The notes under the pieces were generated by a model. That model was not told where the DNA came from. It was given only the letters and a program-made list of their open reading frames with translations, and did no database searches. 64,000 bases of DNA, from the NCBI GenBank assembly GCA_004551485.1, contig SBLD01000009.1, positions 1 through 64,000 on the forward strand, in the 5' to 3' direction. Of this stretch, positions 26,969 to 35,912 are shown piece by piece. This DNA comes from Billgrantia azerbaijanica (GTDB lineage Bacteria; Pseudomonadota; Gammaproteobacteria; Pseudomonadales; Halomonadaceae). The stretch's first letter is position 1. Each line of letters begins with the position of its first letter. The translations under genes and the position numbers were made by a program.

Positions 26969-26987
26969 AATGATGATTGTTATTATT
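26969..26987. promoter_or_regulatory. Fur-box-like site upstream of the receptor gene
   Basis: AATGATGATTGTTATTATT matches the 19-bp Fur consensus GATAATGATAATCATTATC at 13 positions. It lies 51 bp upstream of the receptor start in the AT-rich divergent region, as expected for iron repression. Confidence 0.65.
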
Positions 26988-27043
26988 TGCATCAGTGAGA
27001 TGAGACGCTGGATGGTCGCGATTACCCAACCCTCTCAAGGAAG

Positions 27044-27062
27044 GAAAATGAGAACGATTTGC
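27044..27062. promoter_or_regulatory. Fur-box-like site upstream of the importer genes
   Basis: GAAAATGAGAACGATTTGC matches the Fur consensus at 13 of 19 positions. It is 55 bp upstream of the binding-protein start. The overlapping AAGGAAAAT (27041-27049) is identical to the -35 region of the E. coli fecA promoter, which is read by FecI. Confidence 0.6.
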
Positions 27063-27116
27063 AGGTCGATGCAGCGTCCCCTATCATCGGCGCCCTGCGA
27101 GTCGAGGAGTGCCCGG

Positions 27117-28037
27117 ATGCTGCGCCTGTTGTGTCTCTGCTGTGTCGCCCTGCTTCCCGCCCTGTCCCAGGCGGAGATCCGCGTGTCCGACACCCGGGGC
27201 GAGGTGGTGCTGGATGCCCCGCCCAGCCGGGTGGTCGCCCTGGAGTTCTCCTTCGCCGACGCCCTGGCCACGCTGGGCCTCTCCCCGGTGGGAGTCGCCG
27301 ACGATGGCGATGCCGAGCGGCTGATAGCGCCGATCCGCGCCGACCTGGACGCCTGGACCTCGGTGGGGGCCCGCTCCCAGCCCAGCCTGGAGGTCATCGC
27401 CTCGCTGAAGCCCGAGCTGATCATCGCCGACGCCAAGCGCCACGCCACGGTGGTGGAGGACCTGCGGCAGATCGCCCCGACCCTGCTGCTGGAGAGCTAC
27501 GGGGCGACCTACGCCGACAGCCTGCAGAGCCACCTGACGATCGCCGCGGCCCTGGGCCGGGAAGCCGAGATGGCCGAGCGCCTCGCGGCCCACGAGGCGC
27601 TGATGGATGACTACGCCGCCCGTTTCGCCGGCGCCCTCGCGGAGGGGGACACGGTGCTGTTCGCCATTTCCAGCGCCAAGGGCATCTACCTGCACGGCCC
27701 GCACTCCTATGCCGGCGGGGTGATCGCCCGCCTGGGCCTCGACAGCCCCATCCCCGATGCCACCGAACAGGCCTATATCCCCGCGACCCTGGAGCGCCTC
27801 GCTCAGGCCGACCCGGACTACCTGATCGTCGGTGAATACGACGACGAGAGCGTCATCGACACCTTCGCGCAGAGCCCCCTCTGGCCGCTCATGACGGCCA
27901 TCCGCCACGGCCACTATGCACAGCGCGATCCCCACCTGTGGGCCCAGAACCGGGGCCTGCTGCCGGCCGAGCGCATGGCCGAGGAGCTGGCCGCCCTGCT
28001 GGATACGCGGCTGGCCGGCACGGCGACCCAGCACTGA
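27117..28037 (+). CDS. FecB/PvuB-like periplasmic ferric-siderophore-binding protein
   Basis: 306 aa. Signal peptide MLRLLCLCCVALLPALSQAE; its CC near residue 9 is in the hydrophobic core and is not a clear lipobox. The mature protein is a class III periplasmic binding protein (IRVSDTRGEVVLDAPPSRVVALEFSFAD; SLEVIASLKPELIIAD; then a single long helix and a second lobe with ISSAKGIYLHGPHSYAGGVIA). GAGGAG 8 bp before the ATG fixes the start. First gene of a fecBCDE/pvuBCDE-like operon; it overlaps the permease gene by one base. Confidence 0.9.
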   Translation: MLRLLCLCCVALLPALSQAEIRVSDTRGEVVLDAPPSRVVALEFSFADALATLGLSPVGVADDGDAERLIAPIRADLDAWTSVGARSQPSLEVIASLKPELIIADAKRHATVVEDLRQIAPTLLLESYGATYADSLQSHLTIAAALGREAEMAERLAAHEALMDDYAARFAGALAEGDTVLFAISSAKGIYLHGPHSYAGGVIARLGLDSPIPDATEQAYIPATLERLAQADPDYLIVGEYDDESVIDTFAQSPLWPLMTAIRHGHYAQRDPHLWAQNRGLLPAERMAEELAALLDTRLAGTATQH

Positions 28038-29071
28038 TGGCCACGTTCGCCTGGCCCTCGCCCCGCCTCGGGCCCACTGCGGGTTGGTGGTTCGCGGCCC
28101 TGCCGGCACTGCTGGTCCTGACCTTCGGCCTGTCGCTGGTCGGCTTCTCGTCCTTCGACCTGGGCTGGCACGATCTCTGGACCCTGCTGGTGGCCTTCGA
28201 TGCCGACAACCTGAGCCACCAGGTCCTGCTGACGCTGCGCCTGCCGCGCGCCATGGTCGCGATGTGCGTCGGCGCGGGGCTGGCGGTGGCCGGCCTGGTG
28301 ATGCAGGGCATGACCCGCAACCCCCTGGCCTCGCCCACGGTGTTCGGTGTCAGTAGCGGCGCCGCCCTGGCCTTCGCTGTCTCGGCTACGGGCCTGGTGG
28401 CCTGGGTATCGGCCCTTCCCCTGATGCTGGTCACCTTCTGCGGCGCGGGCCTGGCCGGGCTGCTGGTATTCTTCCTCGGCGGTCTGCATCGCGCGCCCAT
28501 CAACCCGGTGCGGATCGTGCTGGCCGGGGTGGCCCTCAACTTCCTGTTCCTGTCGATGACCCGCGGCGCCGTCATCCTTGCCGACGAGAACGCCTTCGGC
28601 GTCTTTCACTGGCTGACCGGCAGCATCGGCAACGTCACCTACGCGGAGGTCCGCCTGGCCGCCCCCTGGACCGTCCTCGGCCTGGCCCTGGCGGCGTGGC
28701 TCGGCCATGACCTCAACCTGCTGCGGCTTGGCGAGGAGCGCATGCACAACCTCGGCGGCGGCCTGGCCCGGGTGCGCTGGCTGGGCAGCCTGGTGGTGAT
28801 CCTGCTGGTGGCGGCGGCGGTGAGCGTGGCCGGCCCCATCGGCTTCGTCGGCCTGATCGTGCCGCACATCGGCCGGGCGCTGGTCGGCCAGGACTACCGC
28901 CACCTGGTACCGGCCTGCGCGCTGGCGGGCGCCATCCTCATACTGCTGGCCGATACCCTGGCCCGCGGCCTGCGCTTCCCCGACGAGAGTCCGGTGGGCG
29001 TCGTCACCACCCTGCTCGGCGCCGGCTTCTTCCTGTTCCTGGCTCGACGCCAGCTCGCGGAGGCACCATGA
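28037..29071 (+). CDS. FecC/PvuC-like iron-siderophore ABC permease
   Basis: 344 aa permease of the FecCD family with about ten membrane segments. Family blocks: LRLPRAMVAMCVGAGLAVAGLVMQGMTRNPLASPTVFGVSSGA and, near the C-terminus, GPIGFVGLIVPHIGRALVGQDYRHLVPACALAGA. The ATG overlaps the previous stop by one base, and the end overlaps the second permease by 4 bp. It pairs with the next gene to form a heterodimeric channel, as FecC and FecD do. Confidence 0.93.
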   Translation: MATFAWPSPRLGPTAGWWFAALPALLVLTFGLSLVGFSSFDLGWHDLWTLLVAFDADNLSHQVLLTLRLPRAMVAMCVGAGLAVAGLVMQGMTRNPLASPTVFGVSSGAALAFAVSATGLVAWVSALPLMLVTFCGAGLAGLLVFFLGGLHRAPINPVRIVLAGVALNFLFLSMTRGAVILADENAFGVFHWLTGSIGNVTYAEVRLAAPWTVLGLALAAWLGHDLNLLRLGEERMHNLGGGLARVRWLGSLVVILLVAAAVSVAGPIGFVGLIVPHIGRALVGQDYRHLVPACALAGAILILLADTLARGLRFPDESPVGVVTTLLGAGFFLFLARRQLAEAP

Positions 29072-30045
29072 CCCGCCGGCTGACCATCACCGCGGCCCTG
29101 GGATTGGCGCTGCTGGCCCTGGCCGCCTGGCATCTGAGTGCCGGCGCCGTATCCATTCCCCTGACGGAGCTGTGGCAGACGCTCACCCGCGGCCACGCGG
29201 ACTACGACTTCATTCTCTGGAACTATCGGCTGCCGCGCCTGCTCATCGCCGCCCTGGTCGGTGCCGCCCTGGCCCTGGCCGGCCTGCTGGTGCAGGGCGT
29301 GGTGCGCAACCCCCTGGCCTCGCCGGACATCCTCGGCGTCTCCGGCGGCGCCAGCCTGGCCGTGGTGGCGCTGTCGATCGGCTGGCGCCAGGCCCCCGTG
29401 GCACTGATCCCGCCGGTGGCCCTGGCCGGCGGCTTCGCCAGCCTGGGCCTGCTGCTGTGGCTGGCCAGGGCGGTCTGGCACCGGCCGGCCGCCCTGGCGC
29501 TGATCGGCATCGCCCTGTCGGCGCTGTTCGCGGCCGCCATCGACTTCCTGCTCACCCTCTACCCGCTGGAGATCAACGCGGCGCTGCTGTGGCTGACCGG
29601 CTCGGTGTGGGGGCGCAACTGGTCGCACCTGCCGCTGATCCTGCCCTGGCTGCTGGCTCTGCTGCCGGTGGCCTGTTACCTGGCCTACCAACTGGACCTG
29701 CTGACCCTGGGCGACGACACGGCCACCAGCCTGGGCACCCGGGTCGATCGCCTGCGCTTGGTTGCCCTGCTGACCGCCGTGGCCCTGACCGGCGCCGCCG
29801 TGGCGGTGTGCGGCGCCATCGGCTTCGTCGGCCTGGTGGCGCCGCACATGGCGCGCTTCCTGGCGGGCCACCGCCACCTGCCGCTGATCCCGGTGTGCCT
29901 GCTGCTGGGTGCCCTCCTGCTGGTCGCCGCCGACCTGTTCGCGCGCATCCTGATGCCGCCGCTCGAACTCCCGGCCGGCATCGTCATCGCTTTCCTCGGC
30001 GCGCCCTACTTCATTTTCCTGATCACCCGCTACCGACACTGGTGA
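29068..30045 (+). CDS. FecD/PvuD-like iron-siderophore ABC permease
   Basis: 325 aa, FecCD family, about ten membrane segments. Blocks: RLPRLLIAALVGAALALAGLLVQGVVRNPLASPDILGVSGGA and CGAIGFVGLVAPHMARFLAGHRHLPLIPVCLLLGA. Overlaps the FecC-like gene by 4 bp and is followed 7 bp later by the ATPase. Completes the inner-membrane channel of the ferric-siderophore importer. Confidence 0.93.
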   Translation: MTRRLTITAALGLALLALAAWHLSAGAVSIPLTELWQTLTRGHADYDFILWNYRLPRLLIAALVGAALALAGLLVQGVVRNPLASPDILGVSGGASLAVVALSIGWRQAPVALIPPVALAGGFASLGLLLWLARAVWHRPAALALIGIALSALFAAAIDFLLTLYPLEINAALLWLTGSVWGRNWSHLPLILPWLLALLPVACYLAYQLDLLTLGDDTATSLGTRVDRLRLVALLTAVALTGAAVAVCGAIGFVGLVAPHMARFLAGHRHLPLIPVCLLLGALLLVAADLFARILMPPLELPAGIVIAFLGAPYFIFLITRYRHW

Positions 30046-30052
30046 CCGCCTC

Positions 30053-30898
30053 ATGCCTGATCGAGCCGCCTTCGCCGTTCGCCACCTGACGGCCGGTTAC
30101 GCCGACCGGACCATTCTCGAGGACCTGGACCTGACCCTCGCCCGGGGCCGGCTGACGGCGCTGATCGGTCCCAACGGCTGCGGCAAGTCGACCCTGCTGA
30201 AGAGCCTGGCGCGCCTGATCCGTCCCCGGCGTGGCCGGATCGAGCTCGGCGACGGTACCCGGCTCGAGCGCCTGAGCGCCAAGGCCATCGCCCGGCGCAT
30301 CGCCCTGCTGCCACAGAGCCCGCTGGTCCCGGAAGGCATCCGGGTCGTCGATCTGGTGGCCTACGGCCGTTCGCCCCACCTGAACGCCTTCGGGCGGCTG
30401 AGCGACGCCGATCGCGACAAGGTGCAGCGGGCCATGCGGCGGGTCGCGGTGGAGGCCCTGGCCGAGCACCCGGTGGAGGCGCTCTCCGGGGGCCAGCGCC
30501 AGCGGGTGTGGATGGCGATGATCCTCGCCCAGGAGACGGAGATCGTGCTGCTCGACGAGCCGACCACCTACCTGGACCTGGCCCATCAGTACGACCTGCT
30601 GGCCCTGGTGGAGGAACTGATCGACGAGGGCCGCAGCGTGGTCACGGTGCTGCACGACCTGAACCAGGCCTGCCGCTTCGCCGACGAACTGGTGGTGATG
30701 CAGGCCGGCCGGGTGGTGGCCCAGGAGGCACCGCGGGCGGTGATGAGCGAAACCCTGCTGGCCGAGGTGTTCGGCCTGGATGCCCGGATCCTGCCGGACC
30801 CGGAGAGCGGGGCGCCGCTTATCGTGCCACGGGTGACGTCGCGGCGGGGCCCGGCGGCGTCCTTGTCAGCGGAACCCCCACACTCCACGACCGTCTGA
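30053..30898 (+). CDS. FecE/PvuE-like iron-siderophore ABC ATPase
   Basis: 281 aa. Walker A LIGPNGCGKSTLLKSLARLI, signature LSGGQRQRVWMAMILAQET, Walker B IVLLDEPTTYLDLAHQYDLL, H-loop VTVLHDLNQACRFADEL: the FepC/FecE-type ATPase pattern. It powers the FecC/FecD-like channel. Ends 77 bp before the convergent sigma-factor gene. A C-terminal extension rich in Arg/Ala/Ser is not part of the core fold. Confidence 0.93.
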   Translation: MPDRAAFAVRHLTAGYADRTILEDLDLTLARGRLTALIGPNGCGKSTLLKSLARLIRPRRGRIELGDGTRLERLSAKAIARRIALLPQSPLVPEGIRVVDLVAYGRSPHLNAFGRLSDADRDKVQRAMRRVAVEALAEHPVEALSGGQRQRVWMAMILAQETEIVLLDEPTTYLDLAHQYDLLALVEELIDEGRSVVTVLHDLNQACRFADELVVMQAGRVVAQEAPRAVMSETLLAEVFGLDARILPDPESGAPLIVPRVTSRRGPAASLSAEPPHSTTV

Positions 30899-30974
30899 CG
30901 CCCTTCTCCAGAGGAGCGCGCCGCTTCGCACGCCAAGCGGTGGGGGCGGGTCACCGCCGAAGCACAGCAAGCCG

Positions 30975-31556
30975 TCAAGGCTTTCCTGCCACCAGCATCT
31001 CGCGACACTGCCGAAGAGCCCTGCCGAGGTGCTTTTCCACCATGGTCTGGGAAATGCCCATCTCACGGGCGGCCTCGCGCCCGGTCATCTCCCGATAGCG
31101 GACCAGCACCAGCGCTTCCCGCGCCCGCGGTGATAGCCGGCCGAGTGTTTCCCCGAGCGCACTCCGCTGCCGTTCCTGAACCAGCTCGTCCCATGGCTCG
31201 GGGGCGGGCGAGATCAACTCCATCAGCGCTGCCTCGGACTCGTGCTCGGGCAGGCGCCGACATCGGCGCAGGTGGTCCAGCGCCAGGTTGCTGGCGACCC
31301 GGTACAGGAAGGGCCGAGGCTGGCGGACGGCCTCCGCGTCGGGCAGGCGCAACAGGCGCACGAAGCTCTCCTGCAAGAGGTCTTCGGCGATCTCGGCATC
31401 CCTCACGATCCCCTGCAGATGCGCCAGCAGCTCCTGGCGGTAGCGGCGATACAGGGTCTCCGGCGAGAACGCCCGTGATGCCTGGACGTCACCGGGCACA
31501 CCTGCGCCTGTCCGGCCGCCAGCAGCCAGCACCTCCTTGGCAACACTGCTCTCCAT
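30975..31556 (-). CDS. FecI-like ECF sigma factor (no FecR partner)
   Basis: 193 aa. Region 2 (residues ~35-100: LYRRYRQELLAHLQGIVRDAEIAEDLLQESFVRLL, then FLYRVASNLALDHLRR) and region 4 (residues ~130-190: RLSPRAREALVLVRYREMTGREAAREMGISQTMVEKHLGRALRQCR) match iron-starvation FecI-type sigma factors. No FecR-like anti-sigma gene is adjacent, and the nearby receptor lacks a signalling domain. It is divergent from the siderophore biosynthesis operon with a Fur-box-like site between them, so iron starvation should raise its level. Start codon uncertain, as no clear ribosome site is seen. Confidence 0.88.
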   Translation of the reverse strand: MESSVAKEVLAAGGRTGAGVPGDVQASRAFSPETLYRRYRQELLAHLQGIVRDAEIAEDLLQESFVRLLRLPDAEAVRQPRPFLYRVASNLALDHLRRCRRLPEHESEAALMELISPAPEPWDELVQERQRSALGETLGRLSPRAREALVLVRYREMTGREAAREMGISQTMVEKHLGRALRQCREMLVAGKP

Positions 31557-31612
31557 GTTCCACGACTCGGGTTGGGTGACTGATCTCGAGAGGCGTCACA
31601 TTCTAAACAAAC

Positions 31613-31631
31613 AATAATGATTTTCAATTAC
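31613..31631. promoter_or_regulatory. Fur-box-like site between sigma factor and siderophore biosynthesis genes
   Basis: AATAATGATTTTCAATTAC matches the Fur consensus at 13 of 19 positions. It lies 57 bp upstream of the sigma gene and 45 bp upstream of the pvsA-like gene, so one site can control both directions. Confidence 0.65.
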
Positions 31632-31675
31632 CAGGGAGACTGATCATCATACGCATGCTGCCCAGGAGGGTCTCC

Positions 31676-32896
31676 ATGAGAGAATGCTTCATCATCCTTG
31701 CCCATGTCCCCACCGACTCGGTCACGGACGGCTTCATCCCGGCCATCCGGCGGCGCGGCCTGCCGCTGCTGGTGATGACCGACCAGCCGGAACGTCACCA
31801 GACGCTGATCGACCAGCAGCACCTGGCGCCCGACGAGCTGCTCCCGGTCGACGTCTTCAACCCGCTGGCGGTGCTCAATGCCCTGGCCCAGTACCGGGTC
31901 ACGCCGCTGGCGGTGTTCAGCAACAGCGATCACCTGCAGACCGCCACCAGCATCGTGGCCGACTTCCACGGACTGCCCGGCAAGGACTGGCGCGCCTGCC
32001 TGCGGGCCAAGAACAAGCTGATGATGCGCGAGACGCTCCGCGCGGCCGGCCTGGAATCGCCCTGGTTCCGGTGCGTCATCCACCCCCAGGAGCTGACCAC
32101 GGTACCGCTGCCCTGCGTCGTCAAGCCGGTGGAGGGCGTCGCCAGCGAGCACGTCAGCCTGGCGCGGACCCGCGAAGAGCTCGACCACGCCTGCCGCCGC
32201 TACTGGCACCACCACCCCGACCAGGCGCTGCTGCTGGAGGAGTACCTGCCGGGACCGCTGTACACCCTGGAGACCCTCGGCGACGGCGAGCGCCTCGAGG
32301 TCATGGGCAGCTTCGAGACCTTCCTCTCCGCGCCGCCGGCCTTCGTCGAGCTGGGGCAACGCCTGCGCCGCCGCGCCGCCCCGGAGGTCGAGGGCCACCT
32401 ACGGGCCCAACTGGCGGCGCTGGGGGTGGGGTTCGGCAGCTGTCACAGCGAGTTCGTGCTCACCAAGCAGGGCCCGCGGCTGATCGAGGTCAACTACCGC
32501 AACATCGGCGACCGCTCCGACTTCCTGCTGGCCCAGGCGCTGTGCCTCGACCTCTTCCAGGCGGTGATCGGCCTGTTCCTGGGAGAACCGCTGCCGGCCC
32601 TGCCCGACGCCGCCCACAGCGCCCGGATCCACTGCCAGACCGCCAACGCAGGCGGCACCGTCGTGCAGGTGCCGGACGCCTGCCGCATCGAGCGGGACGG
32701 CTGCGCCGTCGAATTCAGGCCCCTGTGCCGGGCGGGGGAGCGCATCGAGCCGCAGCACTCCAACCGCGATTACCTCGCCCTCCTCTACGGCACCGGCCCC
32801 TGCGAGGCCACGTTGAGTGAGCTGATGGACAGCCTGGCGGCCGACCTGGCGATCGGCGTGGCCCCTCTGACCCGCGACGAGGAGGCCATCGCATGA
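31676..32896 (+). CDS. ATP-grasp ligase of siderophore biosynthesis (PvsA-like)
   Basis: 406 aa. ATP-grasp amide ligase: lysine-containing PCVVKPVEGVASEHVSLARTREELD, the LLLEEYLPGPLYTLETLGDG segment, and the metal site region FVLTKQGPRLIEVNYRNIGDRSDF. In vibrioferrin synthesis the equivalent enzyme joins L-alanine to the citryl backbone. ATG 31676 is chosen because AGGAGGG ends 5 bp upstream; an ATG seven codons earlier lacks this. First gene of a tightly overlapping five-gene operon, 4-bp overlap with the next. Role inferred from family and context. Confidence 0.82.
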   Translation: MRECFIILAHVPTDSVTDGFIPAIRRRGLPLLVMTDQPERHQTLIDQQHLAPDELLPVDVFNPLAVLNALAQYRVTPLAVFSNSDHLQTATSIVADFHGLPGKDWRACLRAKNKLMMRETLRAAGLESPWFRCVIHPQELTTVPLPCVVKPVEGVASEHVSLARTREELDHACRRYWHHHPDQALLLEEYLPGPLYTLETLGDGERLEVMGSFETFLSAPPAFVELGQRLRRRAAPEVEGHLRAQLAALGVGFGSCHSEFVLTKQGPRLIEVNYRNIGDRSDFLLAQALCLDLFQAVIGLFLGEPLPALPDAAHSARIHCQTANAGGTVVQVPDACRIERDGCAVEFRPLCRAGERIEPQHSNRDYLALLYGTGPCEATLSELMDSLAADLAIGVAPLTRDEEAIA

Positions 32897-34704
32897 ACGC
32901 CCCCCTGCGCCTCCCGACGCTCCTGGCCGACGGCGCCCCCGCGTCCCCCGTCTTCGATGCCCCGCGTCATGCCGCCGAGCGGAGCGGCATCCGCAACCTG
33001 CTCAACTGCTACCTGCGCGAGGTCGCCCACCCCCGCGGCCGGCTGGGCGAGCGGCCGACGCCCGCACTCCGCCAGTCGCTGCCGCTGGGCTGGCGTCACG
33101 CCCAACGCGACGCCCACTGGCTGCTGCTGCCGCTCGCGAGGGTCGAGGTGCAACTGCTGATCGCCGTCACCCGCCCCTCGCGCACCGGCAACTACCGGTA
33201 TGCGCTGCCGGTGCTGGCACGCCATGTCGCCGACGGCCCGGCGGCCTGGCAGCCGGTCGGCGCCCGGCGCCTGGCGCGCCTGCTGATCGACGACCTCAGC
33301 CAGGAGGAGGGCCTGCCCTTCAACCTGGAACTGCTGCAGCAGGTCGAGCTCAGCCTGGCATGCACCGCCGACATCCTCGCCGACCGGGAACGCCACCCCG
33401 AGCCGCACCGAGCAGACGACCTCTACCGCCATTCCGAACAGTCGCTGGCCTTCGGCCACCCCTTCCACCCGACCCCCAAATGCCGGCGCTGGGCGCAGCA
33501 CGTCCGGGAGGCGGACTATGCCCCGGAATACCGCACGACGCTGCAGCTGCACTGGTTCGCCGTGGCCGCCGAGCACCTGCGCGTGGATACCGTGGCGCCG
33601 CTGACCCCGGAGCGGCTACTCGCGGATCTCGCCGTGGACGCCCCGGCCAGCGCACGGGTGGCGGTGCCGGTCCATCCGATGCAGGCGCGCTACCTGCGCG
33701 ACCTGCCGGTGATCCGCCGGGCCCTCGATGCCGGCCAGATCAGCGACCTGGGACCGGCCGGCGTGCGCTACGCCCCGACCGCCTCGGTGCGCACCCTGTA
33801 TCACCCCGAGCGGCCCTGGTTCCTCAAGGGATCGCTGAACATCCGCATCACCAACTGCGTGCGCAAGAACGCCATCTACGAGCTGGAGAGCGCCCTGGCC
33901 ATCCAGCGCCGCCTGCAGCCGCTGCAGGCGGAACTGGAGCACGCTTTCCCCGGCTTCCGGCTGCTCGGCGAGCCCGGCTTTCTCACCGTCACCCTGCCAG
34001 GCTGCGCCCCGGCCGACGACAAGGCGGTGCAGGAGGGCTTCGGCATGATCGTGCGCCAGAACATCCACGGTGTGCTGGCCGACGACGAGCAGGCGATCCT
34101 CGCCGGCGCCCTGTTCCAGGAAGGCGCGCCGCTGGCCCGCCAAGTGCCCGTCGCCGACCCGCAGCGCTGGCTGCACGCCTACGCCGAGGCGCTGATCCCG
34201 CCGATGCTGGAGGCCTTCTTCCGTCACGGCCTGGTCTTCGAGCCCCACCTGCAGAACACCCTGATCTGCCTGCGCGAGGGCCTGCCGAGCGGAGTGGTGG
34301 TACGCGACTTCGAGGGCGTCAAGCTGGTCGACCGGCAGTGGCCCGCCGAGTGCACCGCCGACCTGACGCCGCGCGCCCGGCAGTCGGTGCTCTACAGCGA
34401 GGCCCAGGGCTGGAACCGCGTGCGCTACTGCCTGTTCGTCAACAACCTGGCCGAGGCCGTGCACTACCTGGCCGACGACGACCCTCGCCTGGAGGCGGCA
34501 CTCTGGCGCCGCGTCGCCGCGGTGGTGCGTGACTATCGCGACCGCTGCCCGCTGCCCTCGGCCCGAGCCAGCCTGGACCGGCTGCTGGCCGGCGAGCCGC
34601 TGCCCAGCAAGACCAACCTGCTGGTGCGCTTCCACAAGCATGCCGACCGCCAGGCCGGCTATGTGCCGGTCGACAGCCCCTTCACATACCCCGCCGGAGC
34701 CTAA
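32893..34704 (+). CDS. IucA/IucC-family NIS siderophore synthetase (PvsB-like)
   Basis: 603 aa, the usual length. NIS synthetases activate a citrate or 2-oxoglutarate carboxylate by adenylation. The N-terminal domain carries AFGHPFHPTPKCRRWA (substrate phosphate/carboxylate loop) and VPVHPMQARYL. The catalytic part reads PTASVRTLYHPERPWFLKGSLNIRITNCVRKNA, and the FhuF-like C-terminal part has FEPHLQNTLICL and VVRDFEGVKLVD. By position after the ATP-grasp gene it is assigned PvsB-like; which of the two synthetases does which step is not proven from sequence. Confidence 0.85.
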   Translation: MNAPLRLPTLLADGAPASPVFDAPRHAAERSGIRNLLNCYLREVAHPRGRLGERPTPALRQSLPLGWRHAQRDAHWLLLPLARVEVQLLIAVTRPSRTGNYRYALPVLARHVADGPAAWQPVGARRLARLLIDDLSQEEGLPFNLELLQQVELSLACTADILADRERHPEPHRADDLYRHSEQSLAFGHPFHPTPKCRRWAQHVREADYAPEYRTTLQLHWFAVAAEHLRVDTVAPLTPERLLADLAVDAPASARVAVPVHPMQARYLRDLPVIRRALDAGQISDLGPAGVRYAPTASVRTLYHPERPWFLKGSLNIRITNCVRKNAIYELESALAIQRRLQPLQAELEHAFPGFRLLGEPGFLTVTLPGCAPADDKAVQEGFGMIVRQNIHGVLADDEQAILAGALFQEGAPLARQVPVADPQRWLHAYAEALIPPMLEAFFRHGLVFEPHLQNTLICLREGLPSGVVVRDFEGVKLVDRQWPAECTADLTPRARQSVLYSEAQGWNRVRYCLFVNNLAEAVHYLADDDPRLEAALWRRVAAVVRDYRDRCPLPSARASLDRLLAGEPLPSKTNLLVRFHKHADRQAGYVPVDSPFTYPAGA

Positions 34705-34706
34705 AC

Positions 34707-35912
34707 GTGATCGAGATTCCCCACGCCATCCGCCAGGCGGCCCTCGCACTGCAACGGGATACCGAGGCCCCGCTGGCCGCCTACCTGTACGACCTGCCCG
34801 CCCTCGACGCGCACCTCGAGCGGCTGCGTGCCGACCTGCCCGAACGGGTGGAGCTGTACTACGCGGTCAAGGCCAATCCCGACCCGCGCCTCCTGGGACG
34901 GGTCGCCGCCGTCGTCGACGGCCTGGAGGTCGCCTCCGGCGGCGAGCTGGACTTGATCGCCCCCTGGCGCGGCGAGAAGCCCTTTCTCTTCGGCGGGCCG
35001 GGCAAGCTCGACGAGGAGATTGCCGCCGCCCTGACGCAGGGGGTCGCGGCGCTGCATGTGGAGAGCGCCGGCGAGCTCGAGCGGGTGATCGCCCAGGCCG
35101 AAGCCCGCCGGCAGGCGGCACCGGTGCTGCTGCGCCTCAACCCGCGCCTGCCGGCGGCGATGCGCACCCGCCTGACCATGGCGGGCCAGGCCACCGCCTT
35201 CGGCATCGACCCCGAGACGCTGCCGACGGTGATCGAACGCGCCAAGGCCAGCCGCTGGATCGACCTGCAGGGCTTCCATGTCCACGCGCTCTCGCACCAG
35301 CTGGACGCCGAGCGCCACCTGGCGATGCTCGACCACCTGCTGGACACCTGCCATGCCCTCGCCCAGCACCACGGCGTGACGCTGCGCACGCTCAACCTCG
35401 GCGGCGGCATCGGCGTCAACTACCGCGAGCCGGCCCGGCAGTACGACTGGGCGCGCTTCGCCGCCGGCCTCCATGAGCGCCTGCACCACCCGGCCCTCCG
35501 GGAGGGGCAACTGCGCTTCGAGCTGGGGCGCTACCTGACCGCCTTCTGCGGCTACTACCTGATGGAGGTGATGGACCTGAAGCGCAACCACGGCCAGTGG
35601 TTCGCCATCTGCCGCGGCGGCACCCACCAGTTCCGGCTGCCGCCGGCCCAGGGACACAGCCACCCCTGCATCCGCCTGGCCGGCTGTCGCACGCTTCCCG
35701 GCACCCCGGCGCTGCGCCAGGCCGAGGTCACCGTGGCCGGCCAGCTCTGCACGCCCAAGGACATCCTGGCCCGCGACTGCCCGGTCGAGACGCTGGCGGT
35801 CGGCGACCTGCTGCTGTTCCCGCTGGCCGGCGCCTACGCCTGGAACATCTCGCACCAGGCCTTCCTGTGCCATCCGGCGCCCCGCTTTCACTACCTGGAG
35901 GAGCGCCCATGA
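34707..35912 (+). CDS. PLP-dependent decarboxylase of siderophore biosynthesis (PvsE-like)
   Basis: 401 aa fold-type III decarboxylase of the diaminopimelate/ornithine type. PLP lysine in VELYYAVKANPDPRLLG, GGELDLI, the HVHALSHQLD segment, LNLGGGIGVNYREP (phosphate binding), ELGRYLTAFCGYYLMEV and LCTPKDILARDCP near the C-terminus. In vibrioferrin synthesis PvsE converts the citryl-serine unit to a citryl-ethanolamine unit. GTG start 2 bp after the previous stop, 4-bp overlap with the next synthetase. Confidence 0.85.
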   Translation: MIEIPHAIRQAALALQRDTEAPLAAYLYDLPALDAHLERLRADLPERVELYYAVKANPDPRLLGRVAAVVDGLEVASGGELDLIAPWRGEKPFLFGGPGKLDEEIAAALTQGVAALHVESAGELERVIAQAEARRQAAPVLLRLNPRLPAAMRTRLTMAGQATAFGIDPETLPTVIERAKASRWIDLQGFHVHALSHQLDAERHLAMLDHLLDTCHALAQHHGVTLRTLNLGGGIGVNYREPARQYDWARFAAGLHERLHHPALREGQLRFELGRYLTAFCGYYLMEVMDLKRNHGQWFAICRGGTHQFRLPPAQGHSHPCIRLAGCRTLPGTPALRQAEVTVAGQLCTPKDILARDCPVETLAVGDLLLFPLAGAYAWNISHQAFLCHPAPRFHYLEERP

